Shown here: piece by piece, positions 45,821 to 54,216 of the stretch | Layout of the letters: every line of letters starts with the position of its first letter | Numbering within the stretch: position 1 is the first letter of the stretch | Assembly: GCA_045594795.1 (NCBI GenBank) | Contig: JAZNZF010000059.1 | Location: 1 to 62,107, forward strand | Source: UMGS1532 sp045594795 | GTDB taxonomy: Bacteria > Bacillota > Clostridia > Oscillospirales > Acutalibacteraceae | Reading direction: 5' to 3' | DNA length: 62,107 nt | Position numbers and translations under genes: made by a program | The notes under the pieces: model-generated | Told to the model about the DNA's origin: nothing | What the model saw: the letters and a program-made list of their open reading frames with translations, nothing else | Database searches by the model: none

Positions 45821-46471
45821 ATGAAAATATTAGAACTTAAAAATTTAGGCTACAGCTACGAAAAGAACTCGCGCCGAGTTTTAAAGGATATTAACTTCGA
45901 GTTTGAAACGGGTAAAATCTACGCTATTGTAGGTAAATCGGGCGCAGGTAAAACTACGTTGCTTTCAATTCTCTCGGGTCTTGCAAAGGCAAGGGAAGGA
46001 CAAATTCTGTTCGGTGGCAAGGATATAGCCAAGCTCGATAAATATAAATACCGTAGCCGCCACGTTGGCGTTATATTCCAAAGTTTTAACCTGCTTTTTA
46101 ATATGAGTGCTATTGAAAACGTACAGCTCTCAATGGATATTGCAGGTGTAAAAGTAAAAAACAAAAGGGCGGCCGCTATAGAATACCTTAAAAAAGTGCA
46201 GATAGAAGAGGAAGAGCTTGACCGCAAGGTGCTTTTGCTATCTGGTGGTCAACAACAGCGTGTGGCTATTGCAAGGGCGCTTAGCTATAATCCTCAAATA
46301 ATCCTTGCCGACGAGCCCACAGGTAACCTTGACACAGAAACTCAAAACGAAATAATGAATATTTTCAAAATGTTAGCAAACGAGGGGAAGTGTGTAATTA
46401 TCGTTACCCATTCGCCCGAGGTTGCAGCCGCCGCAGACGTAGTTTTCGAGCTACAGCGCAATTCAAAATAA
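45821..46471 (+). CDS. MacB/LolD-type ABC transporter ATPase
   Basis: A 216-residue ATP-binding subunit with Walker A GKSGAGKTT, the signature LSGGQQQR and Walker B ILADEPTGNLD, the form found in the MacB/LolD/FtsE group that works by mechanotransmission. It follows its permease by 13 bases. The substrate or signal cannot be read from the sequence. Confidence 0.95.
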   Translation: MKILELKNLGYSYEKNSRRVLKDINFEFETGKIYAIVGKSGAGKTTLLSILSGLAKAREGQILFGGKDIAKLDKYKYRSRHVGVIFQSFNLLFNMSAIENVQLSMDIAGVKVKNKRAAAIEYLKKVQIEEEELDRKVLLLSGGQQQRVAIARALSYNPQIILADEPTGNLDTETQNEIMNIFKMLANEGKCVIIVTHSPEVAAAADVVFELQRNSK

Positions 46472-46481
46472 TAGCATAGTT

Positions 46482-46515
46482 AAAGCCGAGCAAGATGCAC
46501 TTGCTCGGCTTTTCT
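46482..46515. terminator. Bidirectional terminator between convergent genes
   Basis: A perfect 13-bp stem (AAAGCCGAGCAAG / CTTGCTCGGCTTT) with a 5-base loop and T-rich flanks on both strands lies between the ABC ATPase and the convergent DUF2156 gene, whose stop it touches. Confidence 0.9.
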
Positions 46516-47403
46516 TTAAATTTTTAAGGTTGTTTTATATAAGTCAACAAGCCCTATTGGTTGATACGACTCCTTGGCACGACGCAAGCCCTCGTCACCC
46601 ATATCTTCTTCGCGGTTTATATACTTGCAGTCTGCCCATTCGTTTTTTACGAACTCGCGGTTAATTGCGGCATAAGCGCCGCGATAGTCGGTATTTGCAA
46701 ATTCAACGTGAATAAGCGCGGTGTCCTTACAAATTCTTTCACCAACAGAGCAGGCAATAATTTTTGAATCAACCTCCAGTAGTCCGCCTACTACGTCAAG
46801 CGTTTTAAGGTTGTCCAACAGCCTAAAGGTTGCCCCGCGTGATTCGGTGAGCAATTTTGCGCCCTCGTCCTTGTCCGAGTACCACAAATCAAACAAAGCT
46901 TTGCACTCGTCAATATCATTTTCGGTAATACGCCTATAGGTGAAATTATAATTTTTTTGGAATGCATTGTAATGGTTTTTCTTAGAATGTAGCTTTTTAC
47001 CGCTAAGTGAAATTAAGCGTTCGGCATCGTAAAGATAATCACTGCTGTCGCGGTCATAATCAAAAAGAAAGCTATCGGGGAACAAAGCTTTTAGCTCTAA
47101 AACGTTGTTAGCGTCAAGCGAACGGAACCTTGGCACAGCCCCAATACCCTTTAAATACTCGGTAGCTTTGTTAATGGCGGCTTTCATATCACCACCATCT
47201 GAAATAGGGTACATCATAAAGCTTTTTTCTAAAAAATCCCAAAGAATATAAAGCACGTCATCTTCTACCGCTATTTTAACCTTACCGTCACCCGACCAAA
47301 TGTAGAGTGTAGTGAAATTATAAATAGACCTGAGATTCTCTTTTCCTTTTATAAACCTGTCGAAAATATGTTTATCTGTAATCTCAAGCTTGCGAAAATT
47401 CAT
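46516..47403 (-). CDS. DUF2156 protein (GNAT-like, LPG-synthase C-terminal type)
   Basis: A 295-residue soluble protein matching DUF2156, the domain also found at the C-terminus of lysylphosphatidylglycerol synthase. The N-terminal half includes LYIWSGD and LDFL-like motifs, the second half KKLHSKKNHYNAF and GAYAAINREF with a RREEDMG-like NREEDMGDEGLRRAK close. It has no membrane helices and so is not a full LPG synthase; an acyl- or aminoacyl-transferase role is only an inference. AAGGAGAAGG precedes the ATG. Confidence 0.8.
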   Translation of the reverse strand: MNFRKLEITDKHIFDRFIKGKENLRSIYNFTTLYIWSGDGKVKIAVEDDVLYILWDFLEKSFMMYPISDGGDMKAAINKATEYLKGIGAVPRFRSLDANNVLELKALFPDSFLFDYDRDSSDYLYDAERLISLSGKKLHSKKNHYNAFQKNYNFTYRRITENDIDECKALFDLWYSDKDEGAKLLTESRGATFRLLDNLKTLDVVGGLLEVDSKIIACSVGERICKDTALIHVEFANTDYRGAYAAINREFVKNEWADCKYINREEDMGDEGLRRAKESYQPIGLVDLYKTTLKI

Positions 47404-47440
47404 ACCTTCTCCTTACAATACATAAATTTACCTATATATT

Positions 47441-47614
47441 ATAATCTATATTGTAGAAAACGGTTATAACCGTTTTGGCAGAATATATTCTGCCCCTGAC
47501 AAGCATTTTGCTTGTCAGCTACATTCGATTGCAATATTTTTGTTGTTTGCGTGATACGCAAACGTATATTGTGCATAGCACAATATGAAATACGCAGTAT
47601 TTCAACAAACACTA
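47441..47614. repeat. Hairpin-chain region abutting repeat copy B
   Basis: Successive perfect palindromes with different sequences: AAAACGGT/ACCGTTTT, GGCAGAAT/ATTCTGCC, CTGACAAGC/GCTTGTCAG, GTTTGCGT/ACGCAAAC, ATATTGTGC/GCACAATAT and GAAATAC/GTATTTC. It opens with TTATAAT, like the ends of the 205-bp repeat. It fills the first part of the 498-base gap between the DUF2156 gene and galE, which has no gene. Confidence 0.7.
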
Positions 47615-47819
47615 TTATAATGAAAAAGGTTAAGCGAAACAATCCTGTTTCGCCACAAAATCTTTAATTTTGTGACAAATTTTTACTAAAAATTTGTCCT
47701 TTTCCATTGAAATGACTGTCGTGCAAAATTAAACATTATAATTTAATTTTGCAAAAGCCACTTAAAAGTGGCTTGTTGAAACGCTTTTTAAGCGTTTTAA
47801 CTAACTACAATCATTATAA
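47615..47819. repeat. 205-bp hairpin-chain repeat, copy B
   Basis: Same length, order of palindromes and TTATAATG/CATTATAA ends as copy A at 42622-42826. Differences fall in loops or change both arms of a stem, for example GACTA against AACTA around the last hairpin and AAGCCACTT/AAGTGGCTT against AAGCCAATT/AAGTGGCTT. The copies have the same orientation. Confidence 0.8.
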
Positions 47820-47849
47820 CCTTTTAATCCTAAATTGTCCATCAATTTA

Positions 47850-47878
47850 TTGACAAATTTTTTGTTTGTATATATAAT
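47850..47878 (+). promoter_or_regulatory. Consensus promoter for galE
   Basis: Perfect TTGACA (47850-47855), 17-base spacer, TATAAT (47873-47878), with GGAG just downstream of it for the galE start. Confidence 0.8.
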
Positions 47879-47901
47879 AAAAAGGTAAAGGAGTAGAGAT
47901 T

Positions 47902-48915
47902 ATGCAAATTCTATTAACCGGTGGTGCAGGTTATATTGGTAGCCACACCTGTGTAGAGCTTTTAATTTCTGGCTACGAGGTAGTTGTTGCCGATAACCTT
48001 TCTAACAGTAGTAAGGAATCCTTGAAACGTGTAAAGGAAATTACAGGCAAAGACGTTAAATTTTACAAAGCCGATATCTTAGATAAAAAGGCTATGCGCA
48101 AGGTTTTCTCTAAAAACAAGATTGATGTTGTTATTCACTTTGCAGGTCTTAAGGCGGTTGGCGAATCGGTAAAAGAGCCTTTAAAATATTATGAAAATAA
48201 CATCGCAGGAACTGTTGCTTTGTGCGAGGTAATGAACGAGTTTTCTTGCAAGAAAATAGTTTTTAGCTCGTCTGCAACCGTTTACGGTGTAGCCGAAAAA
48301 ATGCCACTTACCGAGGATATGCCACTTGGCGCAATTAATCCTTATGGCAGAACAAAGCTGTTTATTGAGGATATTTTGCGTGATATTACAGTTTCTGATA
48401 ACGAGTGGTCGGTTGCGCTTTTGAGATATTTTAACCCCATCGGTGCACACCCAAGCGGACTTATCGGTGAAGACCCCAAGGGTATCCCCAACAACCTTAT
48501 GCCTTACGTAGCTCAAGTAGCGGTTGGCAGACTTAAAGAGCTTAGCGTTTTCGGTAACGATTACGATACTGCCGACGGAACAGGCGTTAGAGATTACATA
48601 CACGTTGTTGACCTTGCACGCGGTCACGTTAAAGCGGTTGACTTCGTTGCAAAGCAGAACTGTTGCGAGGCAATTAATTTAGGAACCGGTAACGGTACCT
48701 CTGTTTTAGAGCTTGTTGTTGCTTTCGAGGAGGCTTCGGGCGTTAAGGTGCCTTATAAAATTGTAGACCGCAGACCCGGCGACCCTGCAAAAGTATACGC
48801 AAATGCCGATAAAGCAAAGGAACTTCTCGGTTGGACTGCAGAGTTTGATATTAAGCAAATGTGTAAGGATAGCTGGAACTGGCAAAGCAACAATCCTAAC
48901 GGCTACGCAAAATAA
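47902..48915 (+). CDS. galE: UDP-glucose 4-epimerase
   Basis: GalE interconverts UDP-glucose and UDP-galactose for galactose use and envelope sugars. The 337 residues have the NAD motif GGAGYIGS (7-14), SSSAT (122-126) and the catalytic Tyr148-x3-Lys152 in YGRTK. Length and ending (GWTAEFDI) are normal. It has its own promoter and terminator, so it is a single-gene unit. Confidence 0.96.
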   Translation: MQILLTGGAGYIGSHTCVELLISGYEVVVADNLSNSSKESLKRVKEITGKDVKFYKADILDKKAMRKVFSKNKIDVVIHFAGLKAVGESVKEPLKYYENNIAGTVALCEVMNEFSCKKIVFSSSATVYGVAEKMPLTEDMPLGAINPYGRTKLFIEDILRDITVSDNEWSVALLRYFNPIGAHPSGLIGEDPKGIPNNLMPYVAQVAVGRLKELSVFGNDYDTADGTGVRDYIHVVDLARGHVKAVDFVAKQNCCEAINLGTGNGTSVLELVVAFEEASGVKVPYKIVDRRPGDPAKVYANADKAKELLGWTAEFDIKQMCKDSWNWQSNNPNGYAK

Positions 48916-48921
48916 ACTTTT

Positions 48922-48951
48922 ACGGTCGGTTTAAAAATCGACCGTATTTTT
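48922..48951 (+). terminator. Terminator after galE
   Basis: A stem ACGGTCG / CGACCGT followed by ATTTTTC, six bases after the stop. Confidence 0.85.
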
Positions 48952-48961
48952 CGGTGGTTTT

Positions 48962-50314
48962 ATGAACAAGAATGATATCATAAAATTAAATATAACCGAC
49001 CTTACGGGCGGTGGCGACGGTGTAGGGCACGCAGAAGACGGCAGGGTTGTCTTTGTGCCAAACACCGCTGTTGGCGATGAAATTTTAGCCCACGTTATAA
49101 AGGTTAAAAAGAAGTATGCCATCGCAAAATTAAGCGAAATTATCACACCTGCCGAGAGCCGAATAGAAAGCAACTGTGGTGCTTCTGCGCGTTGCGGTGG
49201 CTGTGTGTTTAGGCACATTAGTTATCAAAAGGAATGCGAGATTAAGTATTCGCAGGTAGTAAATTCTTTTAGAAGAATCGGTGGGCTTGATACACCAATA
49301 AAACCCGTTATTGAAGCCCGAAGCGTTGATGCTTACCGTAACAAAGCACAAGTACCCGTAGGGCTTGATAAAAATGGCAAGGTGGTTTGTGGGTACTATA
49401 CTAAAAGCAGCCACAGAATAGTGCCGTGTACCGATTGCCGTTTGCATAATGCTCAGTTTAACAGAATAATAAATATGTTTACTGAATGGGCAAATAACTA
49501 TGGCGTTTCGGTTTATAACGAGGCTGACGGTAAGGGTGTTTTGCGTCACCTATATATAAGGCAATCAGCAGCTTTTTCGCATATAATGGTGGTAGTTGTT
49601 ATAAATGCAGATGCGTTGCCACACGCTAACGAGCTAATTAATAGCCTAACCCAAATTAATGATGTTAAAAGCATACAGATTAACATTAACAAAGCCGATA
49701 CAAACGTTGTACTTGGTAACGAGTGCAAGGCGCTATACGGCGAGCCATATATAACCGATGTAATATGCGGTGTTAAAATTCGCATTTCACCGCTGTCGTT
49801 CTATCAGGTAAATCACGCTATGGCAGAGAAGCTTTATACCTTGGCAAAGGAATTAGCAGAGCCAAAAGGCAAGGTGGTTTTAGACCTTTACTGTGGCGTA
49901 GGCTCAATAGGTCTATCAATGGCAGACGAGGCGAAAGAGGTAATCGGCGTAGAAATAGTGCCCGAGGCTGTAGAGGACGCAAAGTACAACGCAAAGCTAA
50001 ACGGAATAGCAAACGCGAGTTTTATTTGCGGTGATGCCGCGGCGGCTGCTAAGGATTTAAATAAAAAGGGGATAACACCCGATGTTGTGCTTTTAGACCC
50101 ACCACGAAAGGGCTGTGATAAATCACTTTTAGAAACGGTAGCAAACGGATTCAGGCCAAAAACAGTGGTCTATATTTCTTGCAACGATGCAACCTTGGCA
50201 AGAGATTGCGCTGAGTTTAAAAGTCTCGGCTATAAAACCGAATTCGCAACCCCCGTTGACCTCTTTGCTCGCACAGGGCACGTAGAGGTAATCGCAAAGC
50301 TTGTTAGAGAATAG
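48962..50314 (+). CDS. rlmD: 23S rRNA (uracil-5-)-methyltransferase, RumA/RlmD family
   Basis: A 450-residue SAM-dependent RNA methyltransferase that forms 5-methyluridine. It has an N-terminal TRAM domain (about 1-65), a 4Fe-4S-type Cys group (SNCGASARCGGC), the SAM motif LDLYCGVGSIGL, the DPPRKGC motif and the catalytic Cys in YISCNDATLARD. Firmicutes have close paralogues with different target uridines, so the rlmD name is approximate. Confidence 0.9.
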   Translation: MNKNDIIKLNITDLTGGGDGVGHAEDGRVVFVPNTAVGDEILAHVIKVKKKYAIAKLSEIITPAESRIESNCGASARCGGCVFRHISYQKECEIKYSQVVNSFRRIGGLDTPIKPVIEARSVDAYRNKAQVPVGLDKNGKVVCGYYTKSSHRIVPCTDCRLHNAQFNRIINMFTEWANNYGVSVYNEADGKGVLRHLYIRQSAAFSHIMVVVVINADALPHANELINSLTQINDVKSIQININKADTNVVLGNECKALYGEPYITDVICGVKIRISPLSFYQVNHAMAEKLYTLAKELAEPKGKVVLDLYCGVGSIGLSMADEAKEVIGVEIVPEAVEDAKYNAKLNGIANASFICGDAAAAAKDLNKKGITPDVVLLDPPRKGCDKSLLETVANGFRPKTVVYISCNDATLARDCAEFKSLGYKTEFATPVDLFARTGHVEVIAKLVRE

Positions 50315-50356
50315 GCGTTAAAGGCAAAAATATTTTAAATAATTTAAGTTTAGTTA

Positions 50357-50384
50357 TTGACAAACGCTAAAAATATGATATAAT
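50357..50384 (+). promoter_or_regulatory. Promoter for the tRNA pair
   Basis: TTGACA (50357-50362) and TATAAT (50379-50384), 16-base spacer, 16 bases before the first tRNA. Confidence 0.75.
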
Positions 50385-50400
50385 GTTTAGGTCAACTTGA

Positions 50401-50477
50401 GGGCCATTAGCTCAGTTGGTTAGAGCAACCGGCTCATAACCGGTTGGTCCGGGGTTCGAGTCCCTGATGGCCCACCA
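50401..50477 (+). tRNA. tRNA with CAU anticodon (Met, or Ile2)
   Basis: A 77-base tRNA, acceptor stem GGGCCAT / ATGGCCC, anticodon CAU at 50435-50437, T-arm GTTCGAG, encoded CCA. It is not an initiator by its normal first acceptor pair. Elongator Met and lysidine-modified Ile2 cannot be separated safely here. Confidence 0.93.
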
Positions 50478-50489
50478 TTTTTTATATAT

Positions 50490-50563
50490 AGGGGCATAAT
50501 GTAATGGTAACATTCCGGTCTCCAAAACCGTCCTTGAGGGTTCGAGTCCTTCTGCCCCTGCCA
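50490..50563 (+). tRNA. tRNA-Trp (CCA)
   Basis: A 74-base tRNA with acceptor stem AGGGGCA / TGCCCCT, discriminator G, encoded CCA and CCA anticodon in the TCTCCAAAA context. Confidence 0.95.
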
Positions 50564-50564
50564 G

Positions 50565-50595
50565 AAAAAAGCATCGACCTTGTCGGTGCTTTTTT
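50565..50595 (+). terminator. Terminator of the tRNA pair
   Basis: AAAAAAGCATCGAC / TCGGTGCTTTTTT hairpin with one G-T pair, directly after the tRNA-Trp CCA. Confidence 0.88.
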
Positions 50596-50596
50596 C

Positions 50597-50772
50597 AATG
50601 AAATTCGCCTTACGGCGAGTGAAATATTACTCCGTAATATGAAATAGCTTCGCTATGAAATATTTGCTTCGCAAATGTTTTAATGCGAATTTTATTTCAC
50701 TTTCTGCGTCAGCAGAAAATTTCATAATCCATTAGGATTATTTCATATTTTTCGCAAGAAAAATATTTCATT
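50597..50772. repeat. Chain of eight different hairpins with TGAAAT linkers
   Basis: Bounded by AATGAAAT and ATTTCATT. Inside are TCGCC/GGCGA, ATATTAC/GTAATAT, ATAGC/GCTAT, ATTTGC/GCAAAT, TTTCTGC/GCAGAAA, ATAATCC/GGATTAT and ATATTTTTC/GAAAAATAT stems with 3-4 base loops, joined by TGAAAT or ATTTCA linkers; the middle has one broken unit. It lies in a 320-base gene-free gap. Confidence 0.8.
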
Positions 50773-50830
50773 AAAAAGTTGCAGTTATCCGAACACATAG
50801 GTAATAGCCAAAAACTTTATAAACCCACAA

Positions 50831-50863
50831 AAGCAACGATTCAAAAACGAATCGTTGCTTTTT
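50831..50863. terminator. Bidirectional terminator
   Basis: A perfect 12-bp stem AAGCAACGATTC / GAATCGTTGCTT with TTT on the right and AAAA on the left, 20 bases beyond the stop of the leftward membrane protein gene. Confidence 0.85.
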
Positions 50864-50883
50864 CCGTTATCTAACTAATTAAG

Positions 50884-51288
50884 TTATTCCCCACAAGCAA
50901 TACACCTGATGTTGCAAGCAGTGGTGGTAATTATAAGTGCAAATGATGCCAAAAGAAGACCCGCAAAGATAGCGCCTATAACACTTGTTGCAGCGAACCC
51001 AACGGCTAAAAGAACAAGCGAGAAAACAATAGTGCCGAATATTCCAACAATTAAAGCCGCAAGGTTGGGGCATAGGCATCGCCGTGTAGTGCCACTGCTT
51101 ACGGCGGCTACTATAAGGTTAATAGCAAGGTAAACAATAGCCACGCCCAAAACAACCCAAAGGAATGCGGGGGTAAGGGTGATAACCGCCATAAAGGTCA
51201 AGAAAGCAGTTATAATTCCAACAATTATACTTCCTATAATTGCGGCACCCGTGCAGCTGAATCTACAGTAGCAATTAAAATTTGTCAT
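50884..51288 (-). CDS. Small four-helix membrane protein with Cys-rich ends and loop
   Basis: A 134-residue protein that I do not recognise. Four hydrophobic helices are evident (about 15-35, 40-65, 80-100, 105-122). Cys pairs sit at the N-terminus (CYCRFSC), in the middle loop (RRCLCP) and at the C-terminus (CNIRCIACGE), all predicted on the same side of the membrane. That suggests a bound metal, cluster or disulfides. The start at 51288 follows a perfect GGAGGTG; an upstream in-frame ATG at 51333 is not supported. Confidence 0.7.
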   Translation of the reverse strand: MTNFNCYCRFSCTGAAIIGSIIVGIITAFLTFMAVITLTPAFLWVVLGVAIVYLAINLIVAAVSSGTTRRCLCPNLAALIVGIFGTIVFSLVLLAVGFAATSVIGAIFAGLLLASFALIITTTACNIRCIACGE

Positions 51289-51476
51289 TGATTTTTCACC
51301 TCCTAATCCATCATACGAAAAAGAAGGCTTCATTGTTTACAAAAAAATAAAAGCCCTACAAAACCTCAAATAAAATTGTTTTGATGGCTTAATCATAGTA
51401 AATGTAATTATCGGTTTTTTACTTAGCGCGATACAAACATATAAAATACAAACGGTAAAAATGCATCTGCTTTTTG

Positions 51477-51505
51477 TTTACTTAAAGCAAGTTTTGTGGT
51501 ATACT
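51477..51505 (+). promoter_or_regulatory. Promoter for uvrB
   Basis: TTTACT (51477-51482), 17-base spacer, TATACT (51500-51505). No clear LexA box is seen between it and the start. Confidence 0.55.
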
Positions 51506-51537
51506 ATTAAAAAGTTTTATGCAAAGGAGTGAGATGA

Positions 51538-53505
51538 GTGCCGGACAAATTTATTTTACATTCAAATTACAAGCCAACCGGAGACCAGCCGCAAGCTGTC
51601 GAAAAGCTTTCGGAGGGTGTCAAAGCAGGTTTAAAAGAACAGACCCTCTTGGGTGTTACAGGCTCGGGTAAAACCTTTACAATGGCTAATATTATCGCAA
51701 ACGTCAACAAGCCGACACTCATTCTCGCTCATAATAAAACACTTGCGGCGCAGTTGTGCTCTGAATTTAAAGAATTTTTCCCCGAAAACGCCGTGGAGTA
51801 TTTTGTATCCTATTACGATTATTATCAGCCCGAGGCATATATCCCAGGCACCGACACCTATATCGAAAAGGACTCGGCAATAAACGACGAAATAGACAAG
51901 CTTCGTCACTCTGCTACCTGTGCACTCTCTGAACGACGCGACGTTATAATCGTTGCATCGGTTTCCTGTATATACTCACTCGGTAATCCTATAGACTACC
52001 GTAATATGATTATTTCTCTTAGGCGCGGTGAAGAAAAGGGCAGAGATTGGCTCTTAATGAAGTTGGTCAAATTACAGTACGAACGTAACGATATCAACTT
52101 TATCCGTAACAAGTTTCGTGTACGCGGTGACGTGGTTGAAATCTTTCCTGCTTATTCGGGCGATACTGCCATTAGGGTAGAGTTCTTTGGCGACGAGGTT
52201 GAACGAATTACCGAAATCAACGCGCTTACGGGTGAGCTTAAGTCCGAGCTTAGCCATATTGCAATTTATCCCGCCTCGCACTATATCGTTCCCGATGATA
52301 AAAAAGAGCTGGCGCTACAAAACATTCTTGCAGAAATGGAAGAAAGGGTCAAGTATTTTAAAGAAAACGACAAGCTAATTGAGGCGCAACGCATTCGTCA
52401 GCGCACCGAGTACGATGTGGAAATGTTAAGGGAAATCGGCGTTTGCAAGGGTATAGAAAACTACTCGCGCGTGCTTTCGGGCAGACCCGAGGGCAGCGTA
52501 CCCTTTACGCTTTTAGACTATTTCCCCGACGATTTTTTGCTGTTTATCGACGAGTCGCACGTTACCGTACCGCAGGTGCGAGGAATGTATGGTGGTGATA
52601 GGGCAAGAAAAGAAAATCTTGTAGAGTACGGTTTCCGCTTGCCGTCGGCTTTTGATAATAGGCCGCTTAATTTCGACGAGTTTTACAAGCACCTTAACCA
52701 AGTTGTGTTTGTATCGGCTACACCACAACAGTTTGAACGCGAAAAGTCGGCGCAAATTGTAGAGCAGGTTATCCGTCCTACAGGGCTTATCGACCCCGAG
52801 GTAATCGTCAAACCCGTAGAGGGTCAGATAGACGATATAGTTTCCAATATCAACGAAAGAACTGCCAAGGGCGAACGCGTGCTTATCACCACTTTGACCA
52901 AGAAGATGGCAGAAAGTCTTACCGAATATCTTGAGAATCTTAACATAAAGGTAAGATATATGCACTACGATGTTGACACCATTGAACGAATGCAGATAAT
53001 ACGCGACCTAAGGCTTGGCGAGTTCGATGTGCTTGTTGGTATTAACCTATTGCGCGAGGGCTTGGATATCCCTGAGGTGTCGCTTGTAATGATACTTGAT
53101 GCCGACAAAGAAGGCTTTTTGCGTAGCGAAACCTCGCTTATACAAACAATAGGCAGGGCGGCGCGTAATGCAAAAGGTCAGGTTATAATGTATGCCGACA
53201 GCGTAACGCCTTCAATGGAACGCGCTATAACCGAAACCTTGAGACGTAGGGAAATACAGAAAGCCTACAATGAGGCACACGGAATCACTCCAAAGACCAT
53301 AGTAAAAGACGTGCGTGAGATTATAGAGATTTCCTCGCCCGCAGAAAAGGCTAAGGACAAACCCGACAAACGACTTACCAAGTTAGAACGCGAGATGCTT
53401 ATAAAACGTTTAACCGCCGAAATGAAGCAGGCGGCAAAGCTTTTAGAGTTCGAGCACGCGGCTATGATACGCGACCGAATAGAACGTTTAAGAAAACAGA
53501 AATAA
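51538..53505 (+). CDS. uvrB: Excinuclease ABC subunit B
   Basis: UvrB verifies DNA damage and positions UvrC. The 655 residues show Walker A GVTGSGKTFT, the damage-probing beta-hairpin YYDYYQPEAY, helicase motifs (DESHVTVPQ, QTIGRAARN) and the C-terminal UVR domain for UvrC contact. The start is GTG, directly after an in-frame TGA and 8 bases after AAGGAG. uvrA does not follow; a terminator does. Confidence 0.97.
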   Translation: MPDKFILHSNYKPTGDQPQAVEKLSEGVKAGLKEQTLLGVTGSGKTFTMANIIANVNKPTLILAHNKTLAAQLCSEFKEFFPENAVEYFVSYYDYYQPEAYIPGTDTYIEKDSAINDEIDKLRHSATCALSERRDVIIVASVSCIYSLGNPIDYRNMIISLRRGEEKGRDWLLMKLVKLQYERNDINFIRNKFRVRGDVVEIFPAYSGDTAIRVEFFGDEVERITEINALTGELKSELSHIAIYPASHYIVPDDKKELALQNILAEMEERVKYFKENDKLIEAQRIRQRTEYDVEMLREIGVCKGIENYSRVLSGRPEGSVPFTLLDYFPDDFLLFIDESHVTVPQVRGMYGGDRARKENLVEYGFRLPSAFDNRPLNFDEFYKHLNQVVFVSATPQQFEREKSAQIVEQVIRPTGLIDPEVIVKPVEGQIDDIVSNINERTAKGERVLITTLTKKMAESLTEYLENLNIKVRYMHYDVDTIERMQIIRDLRLGEFDVLVGINLLREGLDIPEVSLVMILDADKEGFLRSETSLIQTIGRAARNAKGQVIMYADSVTPSMERAITETLRRREIQKAYNEAHGITPKTIVKDVREIIEISSPAEKAKDKPDKRLTKLEREMLIKRLTAEMKQAAKLLEFEHAAMIRDRIERLRKQK

Positions 53506-53516
53506 CTATAAAAATC

Positions 53517-53549
53517 CCCGCTACAAGCAAAAAAGTAGCGGGTTTTTTT
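53517..53549 (+). terminator. Terminator after uvrB
   Basis: CCCGCTAC / GTAGCGGG stem with an A-rich 10-base loop followed by TTTTTTT. Confidence 0.92.
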
Positions 53550-53594
53550 GTTTTTGCAAATTTGTCGCATAATTTCTTGGTACGAATAAAATAA

Positions 53595-53657
53595 ATAGGC
53601 AAAGCAATTTTGCCTTCAAAAGTGCCTTCGGTCGCAGAAAGCACTTGGCTTTGCTAT
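53595..53657 (+). promoter_or_regulatory. Structured leader before cotJA
   Basis: An outer inverted repeat ATAGGCAAAGC / GCTTTGCTAT (one-base bulge) holds two inner hairpins, GGCAAAG..TTTGCC-like and AAGTGC/GCACTT. It lies 38 bases before the cotJA start. It could be a leader structure or a cis element; no sigma-E or sigma-K promoter could be assigned with confidence. Confidence 0.4.
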
Positions 53658-53695
53658 GTAATAATACTCTCTTTGCGACAGAACGGAGAATAGAA

Positions 53696-53947
53696 GTGGA
53701 AGATAATATTATTTTTTTCGGGCGTAGGGAAATGATGCCTCAGCAAATGACCATGCCTATGCCAGTACGACGAACCCCCACACTTAGAAACAACTTTGGT
53801 ACCACACAGTTGGATAGGCTACCCTTAACTATGGTTTACGTGCCTATGCAACCGTACGGAACCACATACGAGCCCGAACAGGCATTAACTAACGGAACAC
53901 TTTTCCCATCGATAGATAAGCCCTTTTTGGCAGCAAAGAGAAGGTGA
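53696..53947 (+). CDS. cotJA: Spore coat associated protein CotJA
   Basis: A short protein of the CotJA family: LPLTMVYVPMQPYGTTYEP followed by EQALTNGTLFPSIDKPF, matching the conserved core (MAYVPWQ..YEPEEAL..GTLFPxLDKPF). GTG 53696 is chosen since GGAG stands 7 bases upstream, giving 83 residues; the frame is open further upstream to 53645 without a usable site. It is translated with cotJB by a 4-base overlap of frames. Confidence 0.88.
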   Translation: MEDNIIFFGRREMMPQQMTMPMPVRRTPTLRNNFGTTQLDRLPLTMVYVPMQPYGTTYEPEQALTNGTLFPSIDKPFLAAKRR

Positions 53948-53952
53948 TAGGT

Positions 53953-54216
53953 ATGAACGATAGAGAAAAACTTTTAAAACGTCTTTCGGCTGCTCACTTT
54001 GCAGCGTGGGAGGTACATCTGTATCTTGATACCCACCCAAATGATGCTGCAGCTATAGCTGCATTTAATCAGTATAAACGTCGCGCAATGGAATTGAGTG
54101 AGGAATATAGCGAGAAATATGGCGAATTGATGCCGACCGAAAACACCAACCCTAATTCTTGGGAATGGCTTAATTCACCTTGGCCCTGGGAACCCGTAAA
54201 GGAGGGTGAAAAATAA
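53953..54216 (+). CDS. cotJB: Spore coat protein CotJB
   Basis: An 87-residue CotJB-family protein. It has the helical start LLKRLSAAHFAAWEVHLYLDTHP, YKRRAMELSEEY and the Trp-rich end with WEWLNSPWPWE, all typical. AGGTGATAG before ATG 53953 decides the start against GTG 53944. It is required with CotJC for coat assembly in Bacillus. Confidence 0.93.
   Translation: MNDREKLLKRLSAAHFAAWEVHLYLDTHPNDAAAIAAFNQYKRRAMELSEEYSEKYGELMPTENTNPNSWEWLNSPWPWEPVKEGEK

Noticed and set aside
50597..50772. CRISPR array
   Set aside because: The constant units are 6-7 base linkers and the variable parts are self-complementary; there are no equal-length direct repeats with unique spacers and no cas genes.
53645..53695. 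Longer N-terminus for CotJA from 53645
   Set aside because: It lies in the structured leader, lacks a ribosome binding site and is not like CotJA N-termini.
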